This document shows positions 19,001-25,963 of a stretch of 64,000 nt of DNA, piece after piece. The DNA lies in assembly GCA_028280485.1 (NCBI GenBank), contig JANQLS010000023.1:1-64000 (forward strand), written 5' to 3'. The notes under the pieces are model-generated. The model ran no database searches and had not been told where the DNA came from. It saw only the letters and a program-made list of their open reading frames with translations. This stretch comes from Planctomycetota bacterium. GTDB lineage: Bacteria; Planctomycetota; UBA8108; JACQVS01. Within the stretch, counting starts at the first letter, position 1, and the number at the start of each line of letters is the position of its first letter. The position numbers and the translations under genes were made by a program.

Positions 19001-20624
19001 AGCTTACGGTAGTGAAGGCTTAGCCTCGAACTTTTTAAATGGCGACATCGCCATGTGCGCCCTCTACGACGAAGCGATCGATGAAAAACAAATTCAAAAG
19101 CGTCACGCAGATCGCGGGCTGACAAAACCTAAGGGCAAGTCTCTACTGGGATGTTGGCCCTTCAGTGAGGAACGAGGCGTGAAAGTCTCCGATCAAAGTT
19201 CGCACGGGCGGTCCGGTCGCATCATCAATCGGGGTACTTGGATGATTGGCGGGCCAAGCTTTAACGCCACCTCCATCGGTCGTCATGATTCGAAGTACGA
19301 CCCCACAAAAGACTCGAAACGAGGTCACAGTTTGAGATTAGCAACGGATGAACTGTACAACGCTCGTTGGAAAGTGAACCATCGTTTCCGCGTACCAAAA
19401 GAGGCGAAGTCTGGAACGTACGCGGGTCGATTCGACTTTAAGGTGAACGGAAAACCGATGCGTTATTTCGTCACTTTCATCGTCCGAAAGCCAGAGTCAC
19501 GCCCTAAGGCTGATCTATTAGTTCTCGTCTCTTCGAACACATGGTTAGCTTACAACTCCGTTCCCTTCCCCATCAATCATGGCCCAGGACTGATCAATAT
19601 GGGAACCGGAGGTCTGCGTAACAGTCACGGCGGTGCCCCAAAGTACAGTTTTTACAGCGATCACCGTAATGGGCAACCCACTTACAAAGTCGGTATGAAA
19701 GTTCCCTGGCCGGCGGCGGGCCCAAATAAAACTTACATTGGCCGCGGTTACAGCCATCTTTTAAGAGGTGAGCGCTTCCTCCACTTGTGGCTCGACAAAC
19801 TCGGTTATAGTTACGACGTCATCACCGATCGTGATCTCGACCGCAACCCGGAAGTACTTCAAGGATACAAAGCCGTTTGCCTGAATGGTCACAGTGAGTA
19901 TTGGTCGATCCCTGCCTACGAGGGTCTCGACCGCTACTTGACTGCAGGTGGTGCGGCTCTCGTGATGTCGGGGAATACGATGTTTTGGCGAGTGAGTTTT
20001 GACGAAAGCGATGAAGTGATGGAGTGTCGAAAGTTCGGAACTCAAATCGGAGGGCGTCGCTTCGCCAAGATCGGCGAACTCTATCACAGTCACGATTTCA
20101 AACGAGGAAGTCTGATGCGTTTCTGTGGCTACCCAGCGTGGAAAATCATTGGCCTGACCTGTATCGGCTGGAGCGGCATTGGCTTCAAACCTTACCGCGT
20201 TGATCTACCGGATCATTTTCTTTTCAATCAACCCCACAAGATTGAATTGAAAAAGGGAGACACGTTTGGGTACGTGACCAAAGACTTCGGTTCGGTAGGT
20301 CACGAGTACGACGTACGTTTATCGACCTTACTAAGAGCCACTCACAATCCAGCCCTAACGGGTTTAGTGGATCCTCAAGGAATCGTAACGATCGCCAGCA
20401 GTCATGATCCGAGAGCCATCCTCGACTTCAATGCCGTGGGTCACAAAAAACGCGCCGGTAACGAGCAAACCATCGCCGAGATCATCTACTGGGAACGCCC
20501 CCAGGGAGGCCGAGTCTTTCATACCGGCTCCATCGCCACCGCTTGGGGCATGTACCACGACGAACCTTTAAGCAAGTTGATTCAGAACGTCTTGCATCAC
20601 TTTAAGGTGACGCCGAGGAAGTGA
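16086..20624 (+). CDS. PVC-type haem dehydrogenase fused to LamG and dimethylformamidase-large-subunit-like domains
   Basis: This 1512-residue secreted fusion has a signal peptide (about 1-43), then a beta-propeller of the PVC 'membrane-bound dehydrogenase' type (about 50-420; FVVKKVAAPPLVQRPIHMYFD, GDIYIGAPPHIWKLRDTDGD). HEAT-like repeats follow (about 428-545), then a cytochrome segment with CINCH at 646-650 and FGPDLTSIG. A LamG/concanavalin-like domain spans about 850-1015 (LTLECWIRPF). The last 450 residues resemble the N,N-dimethylformamidase large subunit: NTWLAYN at 1151-1157 and an H-x-E motif (His1269, Glu1271; HSEYWS), positions that in that enzyme family supply iron-site Tyr, His and Glu. 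A haem electron-transfer unit fused to an amidohydrolase-like iron site is unusual. A second Met at 16095 is an alternative start. Confidence 0.75.
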   Translation: MYQMMKSCFRPYSLHLGIAPYQYFLNSLTCALIVLFSLSRTQATEYNFPPHTLTVPNGFVVKKVAAPPLVQRPIHMYFDDQGALYVTDSSGDTRPAPVQLKNPSHRVLRLADKDGDGAFDHSTVFADKLPFPEGILWYQGDIYIGAPPHIWKLRDTDGDHIADQREVWFDGGSIEPCGNDLHGPYLGPDGFFYWTKGAFKQQTHLLGNGRLFKSSAAHIYRAKPDGSQLEVVITGGMNNPVGLTFSESGERFLSGTFFDLSKPGRRDGILHAVYGGVYGRRNNSVLKQHPKTVGLLPIMKQLGPSASSGIVMPRHSSLGLKGDLLCADFNLRRISRHELTPSGSTYNSKLSTLLESDQTDFHPTDVIEDADGSLLVADTGSWYMICCPTSKIAKPHILGAIYRIQKEDHKLAEDPRGLELDWENPKIDWLSDKRPTVVRRAIDALADKNNLEALSSTPARLPALWTIHRISGEAARATVRKFLNDKNSNVVAAAIHSIGLWRDPKSVPALNEHLSGNDLQLRRLAAMALGRIGDKSAVKPLLKVGSEPMDPFLKHAMTYALYEIADSEALAGNHPFELQVRIMQEVANRNPSPRALPEIELAQPLKLDPEESTRQRIRLEELAKYLPKGDAVNGKKLFHDKERTLCINCHVKGDKGTDFGPDLTSIGAIRSQRDLLEAIVFPNSTIARYYEQVILHKNEGPIAGLLRKEAANHFVLSQWPGEEQAIPIRNIKRAEYSASSLMPEGIDEILTPKEIADLVAYLKEAKGPTEPKTSEAIPPHRAIDLPGLHAYAQKSIEAGEEIEFRVSSKVSYDLTVVKLGSDPEKRDGDPVLHRLHVEKPKSQAIHPGSYVHVKNGLPAGRRLNQLTLECWIRPFTLSGWQGLITQHDYPNGSGIGIFISEGRIAFLTGVGGSFEPDTLHQTQAGLISTQRWHHIVATWDGKQKRVFIDGKLVANFPFSGSVRPGQTPLRIGAYGSEGLASNFLNGDIAMCALYDEAIDEKQIQKRHADRGLTKPKGKSLLGCWPFSEERGVKVSDQSSHGRSGRIINRGTWMIGGPSFNATSIGRHDSKYDPTKDSKRGHSLRLATDELYNARWKVNHRFRVPKEAKSGTYAGRFDFKVNGKPMRYFVTFIVRKPESRPKADLLVLVSSNTWLAYNSVPFPINHGPGLINMGTGGLRNSHGGAPKYSFYSDHRNGQPTYKVGMKVPWPAAGPNKTYIGRGYSHLLRGERFLHLWLDKLGYSYDVITDRDLDRNPEVLQGYKAVCLNGHSEYWSIPAYEGLDRYLTAGGAALVMSGNTMFWRVSFDESDEVMECRKFGTQIGGRRFAKIGELYHSHDFKRGSLMRFCGYPAWKIIGLTCIGWSGIGFKPYRVDLPDHFLFNQPHKIELKKGDTFGYVTKDFGSVGHEYDVRLSTLLRATHNPALTGLVDPQGIVTIASSHDPRAILDFNAVGHKKRAGNEQTIAEIIYWERPQGGRVFHTGSIATAWGMYHDEPLSKLIQNVLHHFKVTPRK

Positions 20625-20737
20625 CTCGATTTTTAATCAAAGCTTCGCCACTCTTAGTTCTATTCATTACTTGTTTCAGCAATAAGAGTTAACAACTAAT
20701 TTAGACTAACCCTCCATTTAATCCTTCAATTCATCTG

Positions 20738-20775
20738 TTGACCCCATCTTGGTGTATCGCTACAGTAATACACCA
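20738..20775 (+). promoter_or_regulatory. Promoter and operator of the GntR/ABC operon, leaderless start
   Basis: A -35 TTGACC (20738-20743) and a -10 TACAGT (20761-20766) are separated by exactly 17 nt. A perfect inverted repeat TGGTGTAT-N10-ATACACCA (20750-20757 with 20768-20775) spans the -10 and reaches the A of the start codon. This matches the GTGTA/TACAC style of operators bound by YtrA-type GntR repressors, so autoregulation is likely. The start codon lies 9 nt after the -10, where transcription itself should begin, so the mRNA is probably leaderless. Confidence 0.8.
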
Positions 20776-21170
20776 TGCCTGTATCTTCAAACCAATTCAC
20801 CGTATCACCCTCATCGGGTGTCCCCATTTTTCGACAACTCATCGACCAAGTTCTTGCCTTTATCGTTGCAGGAAAATTGAAGTCGGGAGATATGCTTCCC
20901 AGTACTCGTGAAATGGCTCGTTCCTTGGAAATTAATACAATGACAGTTTCCAAAGCATATTCAAAACTAGAATCTGAAGGTGTCGCTCAGCGAGTTCGTG
21001 GCCGCGGCATGCAAATCTCAACCGCACTTACTAAAGGGACTCTCAGTAAACGTAAGTCAGAATTCCAAAATCAAATTGAACCGGCTCTTCATCGTGGGCG
21101 CCAGCTTGGCTTAAATGATGAACAGATCCTATCCATTATCAAAAAACTCTTAGGGGGCCGAAAGCCATGA
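20775..21170 (+). CDS. GntR-family repressor, YtrA subfamily
   Basis: This 131-residue cytosolic regulator has a GntR winged helix at about residues 15-85 (PIFRQLIDQVLAFIVAGKLKSG, LPSTREMARSLEINTMTVSKAY, GVAQRVRGRGMQI) and only a short helical tail (about 95-131), as in the YtrA subgroup that controls adjacent ABC transporters. It overlaps the ATPase gene by 4 bp (ATGA). No ribosome site precedes its ATG, which coincides with the predicted transcription start. It should bind the TGGTGTAT/ATACACCA operator covering its own promoter. The effector cannot be read from the sequence. Confidence 0.88.
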   Translation: MPVSSNQFTVSPSSGVPIFRQLIDQVLAFIVAGKLKSGDMLPSTREMARSLEINTMTVSKAYSKLESEGVAQRVRGRGMQISTALTKGTLSKRKSEFQNQIEPALHRGRQLGLNDEQILSIIKKLLGGRKP

Positions 21171-21889
21171 ATCAACCAGTGATCCAGTGTGAAGGTGTAA
21201 GAAAAAAATTCGGTAGAACCTTAGTACTCAATGGCGTCGACTTAAATATTCCTCGTGGTTCCATAGTGGGCTTGTTAGGTACGAATGGATGTGGCAAGTC
21301 GACTTTAATTAAATGCCTACTTGGATTACTGAAAATCGATTCAGGTACAGCTACAGTTTGCGACGAAGACCCCTGGGATCTTTCGGCTGAAACAAAAAAC
21401 CGATTAGGTTATGTTCCGCAAGAAATCAAACTGTACCCTTGGATGCGGGTAAGCCAAGTGATCGACTATACCGGAGCTTTTTACGAAAACTGGAAAGCAG
21501 ATTACTGCGAGATGTTGCTGGATAAGTGGGAGCTTGATGGCAAGAAATGGATCAAATCTCTTTCCGGCGGGCAATTGCAACGATTAGGTATCATCTTAGC
21601 TCTCGGTCATAAACCATCACTTTTAATTTTAGATGAACCTGCAGCAAGTCTCGATCCGATAGGCCGACGATCGCTCCTAAAATCTCTTTTAGAAAAGAAT
21701 GCTGAGGAAGAGCAAACAGTGTTGTTCTCGACTCATATTACTTCTGATTTAGAACGGATTGCTTCGCACGTCGCGTTTCTCGATCGCGGCAGAGTTAATT
21801 TTTTTGGAGAACTCGAAGAACTCAAAGATCAGGTGGGCGGAAACTTAGAAGACTTGTTCTTGAAGATGAATAGCAGATCCGAGGGGTAG
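21167..21889 (+). CDS. ABC transporter ATP-binding protein
   Basis: This 240-residue ATPase has a Walker A GTNGCGKST (residues 38-46), Q-loop at YVPQE (85), signature LSGGQ (132-136), Walker B LLILDEP (152-158, Glu157 catalytic) and switch His190 (FSTH). All catalytic residues are present. The overall sequence resembles the YtrB/CcmA-like group that works with GntR-regulated permeases. It forms a dimer at the inner membrane that drives the permease encoded 4 nt downstream. The substrate is unknown; export or a cell-envelope stress role is common for this class. Confidence 0.9.
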   Translation: MNQPVIQCEGVRKKFGRTLVLNGVDLNIPRGSIVGLLGTNGCGKSTLIKCLLGLLKIDSGTATVCDEDPWDLSAETKNRLGYVPQEIKLYPWMRVSQVIDYTGAFYENWKADYCEMLLDKWELDGKKWIKSLSGGQLQRLGIILALGHKPSLLILDEPAASLDPIGRRSLLKSLLEKNAEEEQTVLFSTHITSDLERIASHVAFLDRGRVNFFGELEELKDQVGGNLEDLFLKMNSRSEG

Positions 21890-21893
21890 TGCG

Positions 21894-24179
21894 ATGATTA
21901 GAAAGTATATCTTGATTGCTAAGGTTTGGGCCTATCGTCCGATGATGTGGCTTTTGGCTATCTTTACATTGCTAATATTCATCTTATTCAGTGCTATCAC
22001 GCATGTTTCAGATATTAGGCGAGCATTCATCCCTCCCTACGAATACAGCCTAAATGGGTCCATCAAACTGAGCCGAACGTCAATCCTAAGCAATGGAAAT
22101 GAATTCAGAGAATTCGCTATTTTGAACAAAGTCGACCCAACGATTGAAGGCATCAACTTAACCCCCAAGCAACGATTTGGACGATCTGACCCATTTTGGA
22201 GTTTAAAGTTCCCTTCTGTAGCGAACCAAAGTAATCGTAATAAATTAGATAACAATTTTCCGAATTACGAGAAAGCTTTAGCAATTTCACCTTCAGTACG
22301 GTGGATACGCTTCGGCAAAGATCAAATTCAACACGTCAGCATAGACACATGGAGTAAATTAGCGAAACTTGAAACCATCATCATTAATGATGATCAAATA
22401 ACCCAAGCCGATATTGAAAAAATTTCTGAAATCAGAAATTTAAAAATGCTTGTTTTGGAATCTTTTGACTTATCTGCGTCATTAGCTCCACTTTCAAACC
22501 TTCCAAAACTAAACACACTCGTGCTGCTGGGAGCATCTTCCGACATCATCGAGGGAAGTTTATTTCGCCCGGAAATCTTGAATCAAATTCACACGTTGAG
22601 GAATCTACAAAAACTGATCTTGATGCCACAGTGGGACCCCACATTTTCGGTCTTCAATGAAAACAACACAGCTCATCCTGGCTGGCCTTCAAACTTAAAA
22701 AAGAATGTGAGAGAGATTCTTCCAGGACATCCCACGCTGACAGATCTTTGGATCGGACTTTCAGAAGAGGAGCGTTCATTCCATGATTTAAAGGTAGTTC
22801 AAGATGGTATGCCCAATGTGAAAGTTCGCCTCGCTCACTATAATGAAGGCGGTATTTTCTGGGCATCCCTTGGGTTCATGATGACGACGATCTTGATCTT
22901 TCTTTGTTTGCACAACGTCCTAAGTCACTTTTCAACTTCATACTGTAGAACTATTCCTAACTATAGAAATCCTCACCTGCGCTTTGTTTTTGGATTCGCC
23001 TTATTTGCAATCTTGCTGTCCACCATTGTAATTCAATTACACGAATCGGTCGCATGGCTTCCTGCCCTTGTAGCTTCAGTATTCGCAGTGACCTTAGGTA
23101 CATTTTGTGCTTCATTTAAACTATCTAGCCCTCTACGAGCTGCGTTCATATATTTCTTCTCTATGGCATTCTTCGCTTTAGGTCCTCTTCTTCACCCCTT
23201 GCTCATACAACATTTCCCCGCATTTGCACCTGTATTAGATCAATTTCTCGCAGGTTATTATTCAGTTCTATCCATGATTTTAACGGCAAGCTTTTTAATC
23301 ATCTCCCTACCTACGATCTATTGGAGGATCCATCGGCTGAGTAACTATGATCGAATCCTTTCTGAGACAGGATTGCCCCCCTTCATAACAGTAAAAGATG
23401 GGGCAAGGCAGCAGGAGATTTTAAAGCATAAAAACAAAGGAAATCAGCGTGCCCTCGTTGCATGGCAATTACAGCTGGAAGAATTAAAATTGAAATCCGA
23501 TTCATGGATACGAAGTATTCGATTGGATTGGATGGGTGAGCAAATGAGACCGCGATTACACTGGATCGGCTTTCTCTTCATCGCAACAGCGATCACATTT
23601 GCTGTAATTCATTTTTCTTCCCCAGAGCAAAAATGGCGAATCGTGCCTATTTGCACATTTGCTTTTGGATTCATGTGCTTATTCAATCCGTTTATTTCAA
23701 GCATTTCGAGGCAAGATTCCTTATCAACGGAGTTGTTATTACCTCATTCTCGTGATCGATTCATAATTATTCGGACACTCAGTCTAGCAGAAAAATTTTC
23801 GCTCTTGTTACTAGGCTTTTTCACCTACGTAACAATTTTAAACTACATATTATTCCAAGAACTGAATCTCAAAATTATCATTCGAGCTTCCGTATTGTTT
23901 ATCCCAATAACAATGGCCGGAACTGGTATTTCATTATGGGCTTTGTCAGTCAGAAATATTTTTGCAAGAGGCTTACTGATCGGCGCAACCGTAACAACTC
24001 TAATATTCACTATCTGGTCTAGCATTGATGCTCAAAGGATAAACAAAAGGGATATGTTTGATCATATCCCCGAAATCGAATTCGGCCTTCTGATTTATAT
24101 TGTAAGCTATTTAGTGACGGGATTTTTACTTTGGACGGGATACCAACGCTTATTAATTTGCGAATTTGATAGGAAGTAG
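21894..24179 (+). CDS. ABC-type permease with an extracytoplasmic leucine-rich-repeat domain
   Basis: This 761-residue membrane protein is the third gene of the GntR operon. TM1 is at about 17-35. A 280-residue outside domain follows up to TM2 at about 321-341, and several more membrane segments continue to the C-terminus, broken by a basic cytoplasmic stretch (about 485-555). The outside domain contains leucine-rich-repeat-like units (LAKLETIIINDDQIT, IRNLKMLVLESFDLS, LPKLNTLVLLGASS, LRNLQKLILMPQWD; residues 157-248), as seen in planctomycete LRR proteins. LRRs are not a normal part of ABC permeases. It could be a receptor-like gate, or act in binding an envelope component. The C-terminal half resembles ABC-2-type permeases only loosely. 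Confidence 0.7.
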   Translation: MIRKYILIAKVWAYRPMMWLLAIFTLLIFILFSAITHVSDIRRAFIPPYEYSLNGSIKLSRTSILSNGNEFREFAILNKVDPTIEGINLTPKQRFGRSDPFWSLKFPSVANQSNRNKLDNNFPNYEKALAISPSVRWIRFGKDQIQHVSIDTWSKLAKLETIIINDDQITQADIEKISEIRNLKMLVLESFDLSASLAPLSNLPKLNTLVLLGASSDIIEGSLFRPEILNQIHTLRNLQKLILMPQWDPTFSVFNENNTAHPGWPSNLKKNVREILPGHPTLTDLWIGLSEEERSFHDLKVVQDGMPNVKVRLAHYNEGGIFWASLGFMMTTILIFLCLHNVLSHFSTSYCRTIPNYRNPHLRFVFGFALFAILLSTIVIQLHESVAWLPALVASVFAVTLGTFCASFKLSSPLRAAFIYFFSMAFFALGPLLHPLLIQHFPAFAPVLDQFLAGYYSVLSMILTASFLIISLPTIYWRIHRLSNYDRILSETGLPPFITVKDGARQQEILKHKNKGNQRALVAWQLQLEELKLKSDSWIRSIRLDWMGEQMRPRLHWIGFLFIATAITFAVIHFSSPEQKWRIVPICTFAFGFMCLFNPFISSISRQDSLSTELLLPHSRDRFIIIRTLSLAEKFSLLLLGFFTYVTILNYILFQELNLKIIIRASVLFIPITMAGTGISLWALSVRNIFARGLLIGATVTTLIFTIWSSIDAQRINKRDMFDHIPEIEFGLLIYIVSYLVTGFLLWTGYQRLLICEFDRK

Positions 24180-24320
24180 CCCTTATAATTAGCCCACCTA
24201 AAGGTGAATGAAGTTGACGATAAAAAGGATGGGATATTCACACCTCAATTTCGTTTTTATTTGCTGATTGTGTGAATATTAAAACTACCTAGTTTCCAAG
24301 CTTTTCAATGATTTCATTAC

Positions 24321-24454
24321 CCCTCGCTAAAGCTTCGGGCTTGGAAGGCTGGTAATTTCATTTATAGCTTGTAAATGAAAAATGCAATTAACCTTGCAAC
24401 ATTAATTGCTTTGAAAAGGAACCTCGCCTTTCAAGCCCGAAGCTTTAGCGAGGG
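24321..24454. repeat. Inverted-repeat element C
   Basis: 29-bp arms at 24321-24349 and 24426-24454 match with one mismatch. The arm core is CCCTCGCTAAAGCTTCGGGC. The conserved subterminal motif is next to the left arm here, so this copy is inverted relative to B and D. It lies between the convergent ends of the ABC permease (plus) and DUF1501 (minus) genes, and it fills most of the 318-bp gap. Nothing else was seen in that gap. Confidence 0.85.
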
Positions 24455-24497
24455 ATCACATTCAAGATTGGGCCGCGCTGAAGCAGGAAGGAAGCAA

Positions 24498-25958
24498 TCA
24501 AGCAATCGCCCCCTCAATCGGATCCGCCCCTGCGGGTCCGACCAACCTACGATCGAGGCCGCCGTAGAAGTAGGTTAAGTGATTGGGATCCATACCCATA
24601 AGCTTTAGGATCGTTGCGTGAAGATTGCGCACGTGGAAAGGTTTGTCGACGGCTGCACTACCGAGCTCATCGGTTTCTCCGATGGAGTGTCCGCCCTTGA
24701 CTCCCCCACCAGCCATCCACATGGTGAAGCCGAAAGAGTTGTGATCGCGCCCCGTACCAACGGCGTATTCAGCGGTGGGTTGTCGACCGAACTCGCCTCC
24801 CCAAACGATGAGAGTGTCATCGAGCATACCGCGTTGTTTAAGGTCTTTGATCAAACCGGCGATGGGCTTATCCGTTTCCTGAGCGCGTGAGCTGTGGTTT
24901 TTCACTAAATCTTCGTGCGCATCCCAAGTGGTTTGAATGTGGTTACCACCCGAATATATTTGGACAAAGCGCACACCGCGCTCAACGAGGCGGCGAGCGA
25001 GTAAGCACTGACGACCAAAGGTCGCGGTTTCTTTCTTATCGAGACCATAGAGTTCTTGAGTCTTCACGGACTCATTCGCGATATCAGTGGCCTCTGGAGC
25101 TGAACGTTGCATTCGATAAGCAAGTTCATAACTTTCAATTCGAGCGGCCAATGAAGAGTTATGCCCGTGAGCTGCTTGATGCTCTTGATTAAAATCCTTC
25201 ATGAGATCGAGCAATCGACGCTGATGGTTAGCGCTAATATGTTTGGGGCGATCGAGATTAAGGATCGGCGTTCCTTTAGAACGAAGCATCGTTGCCTGGT
25301 AGTTTGCCGGCATATAACCGCTCGACCAGTTCTTGGCCCCACTGATCGGTCCTCCACGAGGATCGAGCATCACCACGAAACCAGGTAGGTTCTTGTTGAC
25401 CGAACCCAAACCGTAGTTAACCCATGAACCGAGGCAAGGATCACCACTCAGAATACTACCCGTATTCATCTGTAGCATAGCAGAACCGTGTAACGGTGAA
25501 TCAGCAGTCATGCTCTTGAGGAAAAGCATGTCGTCTACACAAGTTCCCAAGTGAGGGAAGAGATCAGAAACCGCCGCACCCGATTGACCGTAATGTTTGA
25601 AGTCCCATTTAGGTTCTACGATTCGCCCCTGGTTCTTCGTTCCCCCACGGCCCTTGGTCTTGACCTTAACAGTCTTTCCATCGAGCCCCTTCATCTTGGG
25701 CTTGTGATCGAAAGTATCGACTTGACTGGGGCCACCATACATATAGAGGAAGATCACACTCTTTGCCTTAGCCGGGAATTCGGTCTTCTTCGAATGCTCG
25801 AAAGGGGTAACGCCATCCGCAGCTACCGCTTGTTGACCCAGAAAGCCATCGTTAGCCATGAGACTCGCCAATGCGAGACCGGTAAACCCGCTACCCGCTT
25901 GCCAGAGAAATTCGCGACGGGTTCGGCCACAGAAAGGATCAGATGGTGTATTCATCAT
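24498..25958 (-). CDS. DUF1501 secreted protein
   Basis: This 486-residue DUF1501 protein carries a twin-arginine signal (TRREFLWQAGSGFTGLALASL, about residues 13-33). The conserved stretches SVIFLYMYGGPSQVDTFDHKP, FGRQCLLARRLVERGVRFVQIYSGG and VWGGEFGRQPTAE are all present. The family shares the sulfatase/alkaline-phosphatase fold, has no assigned activity and is nearly always next to a DUF1549/DUF1553 gene. That partner ends 5 nt upstream here, so the two are co-transcribed and probably work together outside the cytoplasm. Length is normal. Confidence 0.9.
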   Translation of the reverse strand: MMNTPSDPFCGRTRREFLWQAGSGFTGLALASLMANDGFLGQQAVAADGVTPFEHSKKTEFPAKAKSVIFLYMYGGPSQVDTFDHKPKMKGLDGKTVKVKTKGRGGTKNQGRIVEPKWDFKHYGQSGAAVSDLFPHLGTCVDDMLFLKSMTADSPLHGSAMLQMNTGSILSGDPCLGSWVNYGLGSVNKNLPGFVVMLDPRGGPISGAKNWSSGYMPANYQATMLRSKGTPILNLDRPKHISANHQRRLLDLMKDFNQEHQAAHGHNSSLAARIESYELAYRMQRSAPEATDIANESVKTQELYGLDKKETATFGRQCLLARRLVERGVRFVQIYSGGNHIQTTWDAHEDLVKNHSSRAQETDKPIAGLIKDLKQRGMLDDTLIVWGGEFGRQPTAEYAVGTGRDHNSFGFTMWMAGGGVKGGHSIGETDELGSAAVDKPFHVRNLHATILKLMGMDPNHLTYFYGGLDRRLVGPAGADPIEGAIA

Positions 25959-25963
25959 GACTT

